Assembly: GCA_012103375.1 (NCBI GenBank)
Contig: WLWX01000001.1
Span: 858,501 to 922,500, forward strand
Origin: Paracoccaceae bacterium
Lineage (GTDB): Bacteria; Pseudomonadota; Alphaproteobacteria; Rhodobacterales; Rhodobacteraceae
Direction: 5' to 3'
Length of the DNA: 64,000 bases
Shown here: positions 9,008-20,373 of the stretch, one piece after another
Layout: each line of letters starts with the position of its first letter
Numbering within the stretch: the first letter of the stretch is position 1
The notes under the pieces: model-generated
The model's database searches: none
What the model saw: the letters and a program-made list of their open reading frames with translations, nothing else
Told to the model about the DNA's origin: nothing
Translations under genes and position numbers: made by a program

Positions 9008-11245
9008 TCACCGAGGCTGCGCTGAAGTACGTCCGGGTCGGAAGAAAAACCCCTTGGGGTGATCCAGGCGCACAACCTCATCAGGGATTACTTCGGGGCC
9101 AGCGGTATAGGTTTCGCGGCCGAAGATATAGTGCAGGCGTGACAAGGTCTGCATCCGGGCGCTGGTCAGTTCGGCGTAGAACGCCGCGTAGTCGTCGCGC
9201 GCCTTCAGTTCAGAAATTTTGGTACGGTGGCGGGCGACGGAATGCGCATGCGCGGCGGCCACGCCGTCCAGTGCCAGTAGGCGGTCCATTTCGGCCTGCA
9301 CGATCGGTATCATGCGTTGGATCGAGCGGTTTTCTTCATAGTTGTTGTTCATTCGAAACCAATAGTTACTGCCCTGATCCCGGTCGACATGGTTCACCCG
9401 GCCCCGGTCACGCTTGACCAGAAAGCTTTCGGCAGAACGCACCGCATAGTGGTTAAGCGTCACCAGATCATAGCCGTAGGTTGCCGAGGTTGACCGCCAG
9501 GCGTTTCGGTACATCGACTTGGGCAGCGGCTTGCCTGACCCGTTGAGCCAGACAATCTCGTCCACCAGTTGCGGCCTTAACCCCTTTGGGCGGTGCACGC
9601 CCAGTTTCTTGAACAGCCCAATGTTGCGGAACAGGGTTTTGAAGCCCCAGGCCTGATGCGGCTTGCGCATAACCTCGGGCGCGCTGCGGGTGAATTGTTC
9701 GATGATCGGGCGATCGACATAGTCATGCAGGTCCGAATTGCCAAACAGCCGCCACGTCATCGAGATCAGGTTCGCGCCTTTCGTGGCGGCAAAAAGGTCG
9801 TCAAGCCGGCCGGCGCCTGCGTGAATGTTGATGAACTCGTCAACGTCGATGCACACCGCCCAGTTGGCTTCGTTGATCAGCGGTTCATCGTCAGCGGCGG
9901 CCAGCGCGGCGTGCTGCGGTTTCTGGCCCGAAGTTCTAAACGGATTTTCGCGGTGTTGCACGATGCCGTGGCGGTCCAGCAGTTGCAGCATGTCGTCGGT
10001 GCCATCGGTGCAGTCGTTCGTGTAGATCAGGAAATCCGCCACCCCGATGGCCCGGTGATAGGCCAGCCATTCCAGAATGAAGGGCCCCTCGTTCTTCATC
10101 GTTGTGACAATCACCGTGCGGTTGCCGGTTTGATCCGCGCCCGAGGTGACTGTTGGCGCGCGCAGCGGGGCTGCGCCAAAGTCGCGCTTGGCCCGCGCGA
10201 TCAGCGCCTCATTTTCGATCAGGCTGGCCTTCGGTACGATCTTCGAGATTTTGCGCCCGGGATGGCGCAACGCCATGCAGCGGTCATAGACGATTGGATC
10301 GTGGGTCGGGGTGACACCGCCGACGCGAATATGCTGCCAGTTCGCGGCCGGGTCCAGTTTGCCCGGCGCCAGGCACCATCGCGGGTTGGCCGGTCTGCTG
10401 TCAAACCGGCGGCAGATATGATCGCCAAATCCGGCGCGTTTGCCCTTGCGCAGGCTCCAGGGATAAATCCGCTCTCCGATCAGGGGGACGACGCCGACGT
10501 CCGAGGCGACGGCCAGATCAAAGACCGAAGCAGGGATGGGCGGGCGCAGAAGATCGTGGGCCTCGATATTCAGGACTGCACGTGCGCTGGCCAGGAACTG
10601 ACAGCGTATCAACTCGAACAGAACCGGTTCCGCGAAGGGGGCCGCCCAGGCGTCAGGTTGGGGCCGGGCCATTCGATCCTTGCCGGGGGCGTCGGGGGCA
10701 TTGAAGGGATGCGCCTCGGGGCCCAATCCCTTGCGGCCCAGCGGCACATCGCTGCTGAGGATCACCAGCGCCTCAAGCCCGTCCGCAGCGGATTTCTGCA
10801 GTGCGCGTTCCAGGCGGCGGCTGAAGGTTTCGTCTTCCTGCGGCCCGGCCCGGTCAACGATCACCGCCCCCTGCAATCCATGGAGGCGCGCATGATTGCG
10901 CAGCCAGTCGGCAACAATTGCCGCGCCCTCGCCATTGCGCAGGACAATGGCGCAATTCAGCCCGGCGAACAGATCGACTTCGGCAGCGACCGTGTTTATC
11001 GCATGCTGGACACCATCGACGGCTAAGTGCGTTGCCGGTTGCGCCGCATGGCAAAGCCCCGGAATGCGTGCACCGCCGCCAATCGTTCGAACGCCCTCGG
11101 GTGCGAAATCGGGGGCGGTGACAACGGGAACAGCCGTAAGCCCCGAACCGAAGATCAGGTCCAGCCGACCCTGCCCGGCAATCGCCGCCAGCAGGCAGTC
11201 GGGCCAGATGGTTTGCGCCTTGATCCGCCGGGTTTCGAAAATCAC
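9008..11245 (-). CDS. Large two-part glycosyltransferase, paralogue of the 7959-8933 protein
   Basis: This 745-residue protein has a C-terminal half (from about residue 385) that matches its neighbour: VIVTTMKNEGPFILEWLAYH, YTNDCTDGTDDMLQ, CIDVDEFIN with the DxD, and LNHYAVRSAESFLVKRDRGR. The N-terminal ~370 residues are a separate domain. They contain a VLRNGEGAAIVADWLRNHA stretch reminiscent of another glycosyltransferase-type fold and a later IEAHDLLRPP element, but I cannot assign them. The gene lies 74 bp upstream of its paralogue in the same orientation and probably shares its transcript. Confidence 0.75.
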   Translation of the reverse strand: MIFETRRIKAQTIWPDCLLAAIAGQGRLDLIFGSGLTAVPVVTAPDFAPEGVRTIGGGARIPGLCHAAQPATHLAVDGVQHAINTVAAEVDLFAGLNCAIVLRNGEGAAIVADWLRNHARLHGLQGAVIVDRAGPQEDETFSRRLERALQKSAADGLEALVILSSDVPLGRKGLGPEAHPFNAPDAPGKDRMARPQPDAWAAPFAEPVLFELIRCQFLASARAVLNIEAHDLLRPPIPASVFDLAVASDVGVVPLIGERIYPWSLRKGKRAGFGDHICRRFDSRPANPRWCLAPGKLDPAANWQHIRVGGVTPTHDPIVYDRCMALRHPGRKISKIVPKASLIENEALIARAKRDFGAAPLRAPTVTSGADQTGNRTVIVTTMKNEGPFILEWLAYHRAIGVADFLIYTNDCTDGTDDMLQLLDRHGIVQHRENPFRTSGQKPQHAALAAADDEPLINEANWAVCIDVDEFINIHAGAGRLDDLFAATKGANLISMTWRLFGNSDLHDYVDRPIIEQFTRSAPEVMRKPHQAWGFKTLFRNIGLFKKLGVHRPKGLRPQLVDEIVWLNGSGKPLPKSMYRNAWRSTSATYGYDLVTLNHYAVRSAESFLVKRDRGRVNHVDRDQGSNYWFRMNNNYEENRSIQRMIPIVQAEMDRLLALDGVAAAHAHSVARHRTKISELKARDDYAAFYAELTSARMQTLSRLHYIFGRETYTAGPEVIPDEVVRLDHPKGFFFRPGRTSAQPR

Positions 11246-11400
11246 GTCGCTGCCTCATTGGTCTTGGCGGGTTCACCGTTCTTGCTGGCCATTCTGGCAC
11301 AGATTGTTGTGGGGCGGAATGACGGGTGCGTCGGATCTGTGACGGATCTGTTTCTGCGCGGTCCTTGCTGGTCACGCCGGGTGCGCCCTGATACCGCAGC

Positions 11401-12279
11401 ATGATGACGGGACAAAGCGACAACATGAAGGGCGCGCTGCTGATGATGGCGTCGATGGCGGCGTTCACGCTGAATGACGCCTGCATCAAAGCGCTGTCGG
11501 GATCGGTTCCGTTCTTCCAGATCGTGTTTCTGCGCGGGGTGGTGACATTGCCGCTGTTTCTGGCGCTGGGCTGGTGGATGGGTGCGTTGAAGATCCCGAG
11601 CAATGCGCGCGACCGCCGCCTTCTGCTGGTCCGCACCTTGGCCGAGATCGGGGCCGTCTATTTCTTCCTGAATGCCCTGTTCAACATGCCGATTGCCAAC
11701 GCCACGGCGATCCTGGCCGTGCTGCCTTTGGCGATCACCCTGGCCGGGGCGCTGTTTTTCGCAGAACCCGTTGGCTGGCGTCGCATTGTGGCAATCTGCG
11801 TGGGCATGGTGGGGGTGCTGATAATCATTCGCCCCGGCGCCGAGGGGTTCACGATCTATTCGGTCTATGCAGCGATTGCCGTGGTTTTTGTTGTCATCCG
11901 CGATCTGTCCGCGCGGCGGCTGAGTGGTGATGCGTCGTCGGTACTGGCAGCCGTGGTTGGGGGTGTGGGCGTAACCGTCTTCGCAGGTTTCGGCACGCTT
12001 GGTGAGCACTGGGTCGGATTTGGGCTGGCCGATATCGCGCTGCTGATCGGGGCGGCGGTCTTCATCCTTGTGGCCTATGTCTGTTCGGTGATGACCATGC
12101 GCGTGGGCGAGATCGGGGTCGTCACACCGCTGCGATACACAAACCTGCTGTGGGCGCTGCTGCTTGGCTTTGTGTTCTTTGATGAATGGCCCGATCCGTG
12201 GACGTTGCTTGGGGCGGGCATCATCGTCGCGACAGGTGTTTTCACGCTGGCACGGGAACATGCGTCGCGTCGTTCATGA
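11401..12279 (+). CDS. DMT-superfamily (EamA) membrane transporter
   Basis: The 292-residue protein has about ten hydrophobic segments in two repeated halves of five, as EamA-domain drug/metabolite exporters do; LAEIGAVYFFLNALFNMPIA is in the usual helix 3-4 position. The start could be either of two adjacent ATGs at 11401/11404 or the one at 11425. It ends 284 bp before rpsL and is separated from it by the rpsL promoter, so it is not part of the ribosomal operon. The substrate is unknown. Confidence 0.82.
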   Translation: MMTGQSDNMKGALLMMASMAAFTLNDACIKALSGSVPFFQIVFLRGVVTLPLFLALGWWMGALKIPSNARDRRLLLVRTLAEIGAVYFFLNALFNMPIANATAILAVLPLAITLAGALFFAEPVGWRRIVAICVGMVGVLIIIRPGAEGFTIYSVYAAIAVVFVVIRDLSARRLSGDASSVLAAVVGGVGVTVFAGFGTLGEHWVGFGLADIALLIGAAVFILVAYVCSVMTMRVGEIGVVTPLRYTNLLWALLLGFVFFDEWPDPWTLLGAGIIVATGVFTLAREHASRRS

Positions 12280-12306
12280 CAGTGCGAACGCGCCGTTTAC
12301 CGCCTG

Positions 12307-12335
12307 TTGACAGCCCCCGCGACTCCGCCTATATC
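12307..12335 (+). promoter_or_regulatory. Promoter of the rpsL-rplW block
   Basis: TTGACA at 12307-12312, a 17-bp C-rich spacer, and TATATC at 12330-12335 make a near-consensus housekeeping promoter. It leaves a leader of about 220 bp before rpsL; I see no ORF in that leader that I trust. The same layout recurs before rplB, rpmC, rplO and rpsM. Confidence 0.8.
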
Positions 12336-12563
12336 GCGCCCACTTGGACCGCCGGTTTGAACCGTCGTGTTCATGCCACACAACCGAAGCGGCCATGATC
12401 CGGGCCTGACCGCCCCGATCCTCTGAATGCCCACCGTGCCGATCCCAACGACAGAGGGAGCGCTGCGGTGTTTTCGTTTTGCGGACGCGCAAGGCGGGAC
12501 TGATGAATTGAATACCGGGGGCCGTCCCCGACAACATGTTGAAACGAGGGGGTTTACCGCCCA

Positions 12564-12935
12564 ATGCCAACGATCCAGCAGCTGATCCGCAAACCGCGTC
12601 AGCCGAAAGTCAAACGCTCCAAGTCGCTGCACCTGGAAGGATGCCCGCAAAAGCGCGGCGTCTGCACGCGCGTCTATACCACGACGCCGAAGAAGCCGAA
12701 CTCGGCCATGCGGAAGGTCGCCAAAGTGCGCCTGACCAACGGGTTCGAAGTTATCAGCTATATCCCGGGTGAGTCGCACAACCTTCAGGAACACTCGGTG
12801 GTCCTGATCCGTGGGGGTCGTGTGAAAGACCTTCCCGGTGTTCGCTATCACATCCTGCGCGGTGTTCTGGATACCCAGGGCGTCAAAGACCGCAAACAGC
12901 GCCGTTCGAAGTACGGCGCCAAGCGTCCGAAGTAA
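12564..12935 (+). CDS. rpsL: 30S ribosomal protein S12
   Basis: Full-length S12 (123 residues) with the conserved core [18 protein letters not shown] and [15 protein letters not shown]12 helps form the decoding centre. Lys43 and Lys88, whose replacement gives streptomycin resistance in many bacteria, are both the sensitive wild-type residues, and Asp89, the usual methylthiolation site, is present. It is the first gene of the str block, 12 bp upstream of rpsG. Confidence 0.98.
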   Translation: MPTIQQLIRKPRQPKVKRSKSLHLEGCPQKRGVCTRVYTTTPKKPNSAMRKVAKVRLTNGFEVISYIPGESHNLQEHSVVLIRGGRVKDLPGVRYHILRGVLDTQGVKDRKQRRSKYGAKRPK

Positions 12936-12947
12936 GAGGAAGACGAT

Positions 12948-13418
12948 ATGTCCCGCCGCCACGCCGCCGAAAAACGCGAAGTCCTGCCCGATGCCAAATT
13001 TGGTGACCGGGTTCTGACCAAGTTCATGAACAACCTGATGGTCGACGGCAAGAAATCCGTCGCCGAGCGCATTGTCTACAACGCGTTTGACCGGGTTGAG
13101 GATAAGCTGAAGAAATCGCCCGTCGAAGTTTTCCACGAAAGCCTCGACAACATCAAACCTTCGGTCGAGGTCCGCTCGCGCCGGGTTGGTGGTGCGACCT
13201 ATCAGGTGCCCGTCGAAGTGCGCCCCGAGCGTCGCGAAGCACTCGCGATCCGCTGGCTGATCGCCGCCGCCAAAAGCCGCAATGAAAACACCATGGAAGA
13301 ACGTCTGGCCGGTGAGCTGGTCGATTCGGTCCAGGGCCGCGGATCGGCTGTGAAGAAGCGCGAAGACACCCACAAGATGGCCGACGCCAACAAAGCGTTC
13401 AGCCACTACCGCTGGTAA
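12948..13418 (+). CDS. rpsG: 30S ribosomal protein S7
   Basis: The 156-residue S7 begins [20 protein letters not shown] and contains the conserved [15 protein letters not shown] stretch. S7 nucleates assembly of the 30S head and lines the exit-site tRNA path. It follows rpsL by 12 bp and precedes fusA by 42 bp with a GAAGGAG ribosome-binding site. In the family S7 can repress its own operon; no such structure was tested here. Confidence 0.98.
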   Translation: MSRRHAAEKREVLPDAKFGDRVLTKFMNNLMVDGKKSVAERIVYNAFDRVEDKLKKSPVEVFHESLDNIKPSVEVRSRRVGGATYQVPVEVRPERREALAIRWLIAAAKSRNENTMEERLAGELVDSVQGRGSAVKKREDTHKMADANKAFSHYRW

Positions 13419-13460
13419 TACCGTCGGGCTTCCCGACGACTGAATTGAAGGAGCAGGCAG

Positions 13461-15578
13461 ATGGCCCGCGAATATCCCCTCGAGCGTTACCGTAATTTCG
13501 GCATCATGGCTCATATCGACGCAGGCAAGACCACCTGCTCTGAGCGGATTCTGTATTACACCGGCAAGTCGCACAACATCGGCGAAGTGCACGATGGCGC
13601 GGCCACCATGGACTGGATGGAGCAGGAGCAAGAGCGTGGCATCACGATCACCTCGGCTGCGACCACGACGTTCTGGGAACGTACCGAGGATGGCACGACC
13701 GCCGATACTTCAAAGCATCGAATGAACATCATCGATACGCCGGGCCACGTTGACTTTACCATCGAAGTCGAACGCTCGCTTGCCGTGCTTGACGGTGCAA
13801 TCGCTGTTCTGGATGCCAACGCGGGTGTTGAACCGCAGACCGAAACGGTCTGGCGGCAGGCGGATCGTTATAAGGTTCCGCGTATCGTGTTCGTCAACAA
13901 GATGGACAAGATCGGCGCTGACTTCTTCAATTGCGTCCACATGATTCAGGATCGCACCGGTGCCACACCGTGCCCGATCCAAATCCCGATCGGTGCCGAG
14001 AATGAGCTGGAAGGCATCATTGATCTGGTCACCATGGAAGAATGGGTCTGGGCCGGCGAAGACCTGGGTGCCTCCTGGGAAAAACGCCCGATCCGCGACA
14101 GTCTGAAGGCGCAGGCCGACGAATGGCGTGGCAAGATGATCGAAACCGCCGTCGACATGGACGACGACGCGATGATGGAATACCTGGAAGGCAACGAGCC
14201 TGACGTTCCGACACTGCGCCGCCTGATCCGCAAGGGCACGCTTGAGATCAAGTTCATCCCGGTTCTGGCCGGTTCCGCGTTCAAGAACAAAGGTGTCCAG
14301 CCGCTGCTGAACGCCGTCATCGACTATTTGCCCAGCCCGCTGGACGTGGTCGACTACATGGGCTTCAAGCCGGGCGACGAAACCGAAACCCGCAACATCG
14401 CGCGTCGCGCCGATGATACGATGCCGTTCTCGGGCCTGGCGTTCAAAATCATGAACGACCCGTTTGTCGGCTCGCTGACGTTTGTGCGGATCTATTCGGG
14501 CACGCTTAGCAAGGGCGACTCGATGCTGAACTCGACGAAGGGCAACAACGAACGCGTTGGCCGGATGATGATGATGCACTCGAACGACCGGGATGAAATC
14601 ACCGAGGCTTTTGCCGGTGACATCATTGCGCTGGGTGGTCTGAAGAACACGACCACGGGCGACACCCTGTCCGACAAGGGCAACCCGGTGGTTCTGGAAA
14701 CCATGACCTTCCCCGATCAGGTTATCGAGATCGCGGTAGAGCCGAAGACCAAGGCCGACCAGGAAAAGATGGGCCAGGGCCTGCAGCGTCTTGCAGCCGA
14801 AGATCCGTCGTTCCGCGTCGAAACCGACATGGAATCGGGCCAGACGATCATGAAGGGCATGGGGGAACTTCACCTCGATATCCTCGTCGATCGCCTGAAG
14901 CGCGAATTCAAGGTCGAAGCCAACATCGGTGCGCCGCAGGTGGCCTATCGCGAGACGATTTCGCGCGAGACCGAACATACCTACACCCACAAGAAGCAGT
15001 CGGGTGGATCGGGTCAGTTCGCCGAGGTGAAGATGATCATCACCCCGACCGAACCGGGCGAAGGATACTCGTTCGAGTCCCGCATCGTCGGCGGTGCCGT
15101 GCCGAAGGAATATATCCCCGGCGTCGAAAAGGGCGTGAAATCGGTCATGGACTCTGGTCCGCTGGCAGGTTTCCCGGTCATCGACTTCAAGGTCGCACTG
15201 ATCGACGGCAAGTTCCACGATGTGGACTCGTCCGTTCTGGCCTTTGAAATCGCCGCACGTCAGTGGATGCGCGAAGCGATGAAAAAGGCCGGCGCAAAGC
15301 TGCTGGAACCGATCATGAAGGTCGAGGTCGTCACCCCGGACGAATACACCGGCAACATCATCGGCGATCTGACCAGCCGTCGCGGTCAGGTGCAGGGTCA
15401 GGATTCACACGGTAACGCGGTCCAGATCAACGCCTTCGTGCCGCTGGCCAACATGTTTGGCTATATCAACAACCTGCGCTCGATGAGCTCGGGTCGGGCG
15501 AACTTCACCATGCAGTTCGACCATTACGAACCCGTCCCGAACAACATCAGTGACGAAATCCAGGCAAAATACGCCTAA
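13461..15578 (+). CDS. fusA: Translation elongation factor G
   Basis: EF-G of 705 residues, the normal length. GTPase motifs are visible: AHIDAGKTT (G1, ~17-25), DTPGHVDF (G3) and FVNKMDK (G4); domain IV and the C-terminal domain follow. It drives ribosomal translocation and, with RRF, recycling. The long reading frames on the opposite strand here are codon-bias shadows. Confidence 0.98.
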   Translation: MAREYPLERYRNFGIMAHIDAGKTTCSERILYYTGKSHNIGEVHDGAATMDWMEQEQERGITITSAATTTFWERTEDGTTADTSKHRMNIIDTPGHVDFTIEVERSLAVLDGAIAVLDANAGVEPQTETVWRQADRYKVPRIVFVNKMDKIGADFFNCVHMIQDRTGATPCPIQIPIGAENELEGIIDLVTMEEWVWAGEDLGASWEKRPIRDSLKAQADEWRGKMIETAVDMDDDAMMEYLEGNEPDVPTLRRLIRKGTLEIKFIPVLAGSAFKNKGVQPLLNAVIDYLPSPLDVVDYMGFKPGDETETRNIARRADDTMPFSGLAFKIMNDPFVGSLTFVRIYSGTLSKGDSMLNSTKGNNERVGRMMMMHSNDRDEITEAFAGDIIALGGLKNTTTGDTLSDKGNPVVLETMTFPDQVIEIAVEPKTKADQEKMGQGLQRLAAEDPSFRVETDMESGQTIMKGMGELHLDILVDRLKREFKVEANIGAPQVAYRETISRETEHTYTHKKQSGGSGQFAEVKMIITPTEPGEGYSFESRIVGGAVPKEYIPGVEKGVKSVMDSGPLAGFPVIDFKVALIDGKFHDVDSSVLAFEIAARQWMREAMKKAGAKLLEPIMKVEVVTPDEYTGNIIGDLTSRRGQVQGQDSHGNAVQINAFVPLANMFGYINNLRSMSSGRANFTMQFDHYEPVPNNISDEIQAKYA

Positions 15579-15629
15579 AACACCGACCGGGTTTTCCCGG
15601 CCCCCGACAAGACCACTAAGGAGGCCATC

Positions 15630-16805
<1,176 letters not shown>

Positions 16806-16811
16806 GGGGAT

Positions 16812-16863
16812 GCCGGGCTGAAGCCCGGCCTACCTTCGCCTGTGGGCCGGGATTAACCCCGGC
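16812..16863. repeat. Pair of REP-like palindromes between tuf and rpsJ
   Basis: GCCGGGCT/AGCCCGGC (16812-16829) and GCCGGG/CCCGGC arms (16846-16863) form two GC-rich hairpins without a T-run. Similar palindromes recur after rplW at 19046-19064 and 19089-19106. They look like a short dispersed palindromic repeat that may stabilise transcript ends or dampen read-through rather than terminate. Confidence 0.65.
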
Positions 16864-16931
16864 TTGCACCAACAAGTTCGATGTGGAGGCGGATGATCCG
16901 CCTCCACCTCTCAACGCGAAAGGCTTTACCC

Positions 16932-17246
16932 ATGGCAATCGCCAGCCAGAATATCCGCATCCGCCTGAAGGCGTTCGATTACCGTGTGCTGGATGCCAGC
17001 ACGCAGGAAATCGTCTCGACCGCCAAGCGGACCGGGGCCACCGTCCGCGGGCCGATTCCGCTGCCCAATAAAATCGAGAAATTCACCGTTCTGCGCGGTC
17101 CGCACGTCGACAAGAAGTCGCGCGACCAGTTCGAGATCCGGACGCACAAGCGTCTGCTCGATATCGTGGACCCGACCCCGCAGACCGTGGACGCGCTGAT
17201 GAAGCTCGACCTGGCCGCTGGTGTCGACGTCGAAATCAAAGTCTGA
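16932..17246 (+). CDS. rpsJ: 30S ribosomal protein S10
   Basis: S10 of 104 residues from the ATG at 16932, which gives the conserved start [20 protein letters not shown]. An in-frame upstream extension to 16881 is not family-like. S10 is a 30S head protein and, as NusE, a subunit of antitermination complexes. It opens the S10 section and follows the tuf palindromes. Confidence 0.97.
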   Translation: MAIASQNIRIRLKAFDYRVLDASTQEIVSTAKRTGATVRGPIPLPNKIEKFTVLRGPHVDKKSRDQFEIRTHKRLLDIVDPTPQTVDALMKLDLAAGVDVEIKV

Positions 17247-17260
17247 GGGAGGGCGAGCCT

Positions 17261-18136
17261 ATGCTACGCTCAGGCGTAATCGCAAAGAAAGTCGGGATGA
17301 CCCGGCTGTTCATGGAAGACGGAAAGCAGGTTCCTGTTACCGTTTTGCAACTGGACGAACTGCAGGTCGTTGCCACGCGCACGGCTGAAAAAGACGGCTA
17401 TTCGGCTGTTCAGCTTGGTGCGGGAACGGCCCGGGTCAAGCGGGTCAGCAAAGCCATGCGCGGCCACTATGCCACGGCCAAGGTTGCCCCCAAGCGCAAG
17501 ATCGCGGAATTCCGGGTTGCCCCGGAAAACCTGATCGGCGTCGGGGAAGAGATCACGGCCAACCACTATTTCGAAGGCCAGTTCGTCGACGTGTCCGGCA
17601 CTTCGATTGGTAAGGGTTTCGCCGGTGCGATGAAGCGTCACAACTTCAAAGGCCTGCGCGCAACCCACGGTGTGTCGATCAGCCACCGCTCGCACGGGTC
17701 CACCGGCCAGTGTCAGGACCCCGGCAAGGTGTTCAAGGGCAAGAAAATGGCCGGCCACATGGGGGCCGCACGGATTACCACGCAGAACCTGCGGGTTGTC
17801 CGTACCGATGCCGATCGTGGTCTGATCATGGTCAAGGGCGCGGTCCCGGGCTCCAAAGGTGGCTGGGTCACGATCAAGGACGCGGTGAAGAAGCCAACGC
17901 CCGAGAATGTGATCTATCCCGCTGCGCTGAAGTCTGCCGCTGCCGAGGCTGAAAAGCTGGCCCAGGCCGCTGCTGACGAAGCTGCCGCCGCAGAAGCCGC
18001 AGAAGCCGAACGCCTGGCCGCCGAAGCTGCCGAGCAGGAAGCCGCTGCACTGAAAGAGGCCGAGGCCGATATTGCCGCCGATAGCGGTGACGCCCCGGGC
18101 GATGCCGGCGAAGGAGACAAGTCCAATGAAAGCTGA
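17261..18136 (+). CDS. rplC: 50S ribosomal protein L3 with a long Ala/Glu-rich tail
   Basis: The L3 core is clear: [17 protein letters not shown] at the start, then the loop region with [20 protein letters not shown] that reaches the peptidyl-transferase area. The protein is 291 residues, well above the usual ~210-240. About 70 extra C-terminal residues are almost only Ala, Glu, Asp and Lys, probably helical or disordered. Its stop overlaps the rplD start by 11 bp. Confidence 0.96.
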   Translation: MLRSGVIAKKVGMTRLFMEDGKQVPVTVLQLDELQVVATRTAEKDGYSAVQLGAGTARVKRVSKAMRGHYATAKVAPKRKIAEFRVAPENLIGVGEEITANHYFEGQFVDVSGTSIGKGFAGAMKRHNFKGLRATHGVSISHRSHGSTGQCQDPGKVFKGKKMAGHMGAARITTQNLRVVRTDADRGLIMVKGAVPGSKGGWVTIKDAVKKPTPENVIYPAALKSAAAEAEKLAQAAADEAAAAEAAEAERLAAEAAEQEAAALKEAEADIAADSGDAPGDAGEGDKSNES

Positions 18137-18746
18137 TGCGATCAAACTCGACGGCAAGAAGGCCGGATCGGTTGATCTGGACGATGCCATCTTCGGGCTG
18201 GAACCGCGTGCGGACATCCTGCACCGTGTGGTCCGCTGGCAGCGCAACAAGGCGCAGGCTGGCACCCACAAGGTCAAGACCCGGTCCGAGGTGAAATACT
18301 CGACCAAGAAGATCTATCGCCAGAAGGGCACCGGCGGCGCACGCCACGGCGCACGTTCGGCCCCGATCTTCCGCGGTGGTGGTATCTACAAAGGTCCGGT
18401 GGTGCGCAGCCACGGTCACGAGCTGACCAAGAAGTTCCGCGCCCTGGGTCTGAAACACGCGCTGAGCTCCAAGGCCGCCGACGGCAGCCTGGTCGTGCTC
18501 GACAATATCGAGATGAAGGACGCCAAGACCGGTTCGCTGGCCAAGGCGGTCAAGGATCTTGGTTGGAAGCGCGTACTGGTCATCGACGGTGCTGACGTGA
18601 ATGAAAACTTCGCGAAGGCTGCTGCGAACCTCGACGGCGTCGACGTGCTGCCCTCGATGGGCGCCAACGTCTACGACATCCTGAAGCGTGACACGCTGGT
18701 CTTGACCAAAGCGGGTCTGGAAGCATTGGAGGCACGCCTGAAATGA
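18126..18746 (+). CDS. rplD: 50S ribosomal protein L4
   Basis: L4 of 206 residues from the ATG at 18126, with [20 protein letters not shown] in the extended loop that lines the exit tunnel. In enteric bacteria L4 represses the S10 operon; no equivalent leader was examined. It overlaps rplC by 11 bp and rplW by an ATGA, so the three are translationally coupled. Confidence 0.97.
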   Translation: MKADAIKLDGKKAGSVDLDDAIFGLEPRADILHRVVRWQRNKAQAGTHKVKTRSEVKYSTKKIYRQKGTGGARHGARSAPIFRGGGIYKGPVVRSHGHELTKKFRALGLKHALSSKAADGSLVVLDNIEMKDAKTGSLAKAVKDLGWKRVLVIDGADVNENFAKAAANLDGVDVLPSMGANVYDILKRDTLVLTKAGLEALEARLK

Positions 18747-19039
18747 GCGTTGAAGCCAAGCACTATGATGTGATCCGCAAGCCGGTCATCACCGAAAAGG
18801 CGACCATGGCCTCCGAAGCCAATGCGGTTGTTTTCGAAGTGGCGATCGACGCCGCCAAACCGCAGATCAAAGAGGCGATTGAAAACCTCTTTGGTGTAAA
18901 GGTGAAGGCGGTGAACACCTCGATCACCAAGGGCAAGACCAAGCGTTTCCGCGGCCAGCCGGGCAAACGCAAGGACGTCAAGAAAGCCTATGTGACCCTG
19001 GAAGAGGGTAACACGATCGACGTGACCACCGGTCTGTGA
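18743..19039 (+). CDS. rplW: 50S ribosomal protein L23
   Basis: L23 of 98 residues, with [15 protein letters not shown] at the start. It sits at the tunnel exit, where trigger factor and SRP dock. Its ATG overlaps the rplD stop. In most bacteria rplB follows directly; here two palindromes, an intrinsic terminator and about 2 kb of unrelated genes come between. Confidence 0.97.
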   Translation: MSVEAKHYDVIRKPVITEKATMASEANAVVFEVAIDAAKPQIKEAIENLFGVKVKAVNTSITKGKTKRFRGQPGKRKDVKKAYVTLEEGNTIDVTTGL

Positions 19040-19045
19040 CGTCGC

Positions 19046-19106
19046 GCCGGGGTGCACCCCCGGCCTGCGACACACTGCAAACCGGCAGGCCGGGCGTCAG
19101 CCCGGC
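19046..19106. repeat. Two REP-like palindromes after rplW
   Basis: GCCGGGG-tgca-CCCCCGGC (19046-19064) and GCCGGGC-gtca-GCCCGGC (19089-19106) resemble the palindromes between tuf and rpsJ. They directly precede the terminator at 19119. Confidence 0.6.
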
Positions 19107-19118
19107 ACATGAATAGAA

Positions 19119-19150
19119 GGCCCCGCCCACACCCGGCGGGGCTTTTTCTT
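19119..19150 (+). terminator. Intrinsic terminator closing the rpsL-rplW block
   Basis: GCCCCGCC / GGCGGGGC arms separated by 7 bases and followed by TTTTTCTTT. This is a strong rho-independent terminator in the middle of what is usually one continuous S10 operon. Confidence 0.88.
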
Positions 19151-19253
19151 TGGCACAATACCGCACCCCAACCCTTGATCGGTTCAGCAAACACCATCAA
19201 TCTGCCCCGAATAGGCAACCGTTGGGTTGCCCGGACAAAGAACGGGGAAGATC

Positions 19254-20300
19254 ATGGGTGCATCAGTAAACGCAATTTTCGGAGGCGCATTCCTGCTGCT
19301 TGCGCTGTTTCTGACGTTCCTGATGTATTACCTCTGGGGTTTTCCATTCAACAAGAAAGAGCACCGAAGCTCGGCCCCGCGATCGCTGATGAACCTGCAC
19401 CGGGTGTTCGGCTGGGTGTTTGTGGCGATCTATGTCGTGCTGATGTGGGATATGGTGCCGCGCCTGTGGTCCTATCAGATCGAGCTGCCTGCCCGTACCG
19501 TGATACACCTGACCCTAGGCATCGCCGTCGGGGCGATCCTGCTGATCAAGATTGTCATCGTGCGGTTCTTCAAACATATGGAAAGCACTCTGGCCCCGAT
19601 CCTGGGGACATCGCTGCTGATTTGCACGCTTCTGCTGACCGGCCTGGCGCTGCCCTATGCCGCGCGCGAGGCGTATTTGCGCGCCACGGCGCAGGACGGG
19701 CAGAATTTCTCGCAGGATCGGATCGACCGGGTGACGACCTTCCTGCCCCAGATCGGATTTGAAGATGAGGCCGGGCTGGAGGTTCTGGCCTCCGCCCAGG
19801 GTCTGGCCGCCGGGCGCACGGTGCTGACCCGAAGCTGCACCCAATGCCACGATCTGCGCACCATCCTGGTCAAACCCCGCACGCCCGAGGATTGGCACAA
19901 AACCGTGGTCCGCATGGCCAACCGCGCCACTGCGCTGAACCCGATCAACGAAAGCGATCAGTGGCACGTAACGGCCTATCTGATCGCGATTTCGCCGACC
20001 CTGCGCGAGGCGGTCAGTGAGCGAAGGCTAACAGAGCAGGACGCGCAACAGGCCCGAACCGCCGTGCGCCAATCCGATATCGGAGCACCCGAAGCCTATG
20101 ACACCGCAGCCGCGATGGCGGTGTTTGAGGCGAAATGCTCGCAATGTCATTCCCCCGGTCTGGTGCAGGGCGCGGTGCTGAACACGCCCGAGGATGCCAA
20201 GTCTCTGGTCAGCCGAATGGTTGGCAACGGCCTGACGGCGGACGAGGGCGAGCTGAGCCAGATCGTTGCGTATCTGGCGGAGACTTATGGGGGTGGGTAG
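19254..20300 (+). CDS. Membrane-anchored di-haem c-type cytochrome
   Basis: The 348-residue protein from the ATG at 19254 (GGGGAAG ribosome-binding site) starts with about four hydrophobic segments up to residue ~145. Two c-type haem sites follow: SCTQCHDL in the first soluble stretch and KCSQCHSP near the C-terminus. It is probably an inner-membrane protein with a periplasmic di-haem domain in electron transfer. The redox partner is not evident. It sits between rplW and rplB behind a terminator, so it must have its own promoter. Confidence 0.75.
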   Translation: MGASVNAIFGGAFLLLALFLTFLMYYLWGFPFNKKEHRSSAPRSLMNLHRVFGWVFVAIYVVLMWDMVPRLWSYQIELPARTVIHLTLGIAVGAILLIKIVIVRFFKHMESTLAPILGTSLLICTLLLTGLALPYAAREAYLRATAQDGQNFSQDRIDRVTTFLPQIGFEDEAGLEVLASAQGLAAGRTVLTRSCTQCHDLRTILVKPRTPEDWHKTVVRMANRATALNPINESDQWHVTAYLIAISPTLREAVSERRLTEQDAQQARTAVRQSDIGAPEAYDTAAAMAVFEAKCSQCHSPGLVQGAVLNTPEDAKSLVSRMVGNGLTADEGELSQIVAYLAETYGGG

Positions 20301-20338
20301 GGGGTTTCAGCCCTGCACACGCCCAAAATCTCGTATTC

Positions 20339-20368
20339 TTGACAATCTTTGCCATGACGCACCATATT
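20339..20368 (+). promoter_or_regulatory. Candidate promoter of the parDE pair
   Basis: TTGACA at 20339-20344 and CATATT at 20363-20368 with an 18-bp spacer lie just before the antitoxin ATG at 20374. The transcript would have almost no leader. The -10 is imperfect. Confidence 0.5.
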
Positions 20369-20373
20369 ACCCC

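Noticed and set aside
9593-11026. 477-codon plus-strand frame over the large glycosyltransferase gene
   Set aside because: Antisense shadow of a protein with clear GT motifs; no ribosome-binding site or family match.
12297-13631. 444-codon open frame on the minus strand over rpsL, rpsG and fusA
   Set aside because: It lies wholly opposite three certain ribosomal genes; GC-rich third positions create long antisense frames. No family motif.
13710-15218. 502-codon open frame antisense to fusA
   Set aside because: Codon-bias shadow of EF-G; no recognisable domain, His/Asp/Arg-rich composition typical of such shadows.
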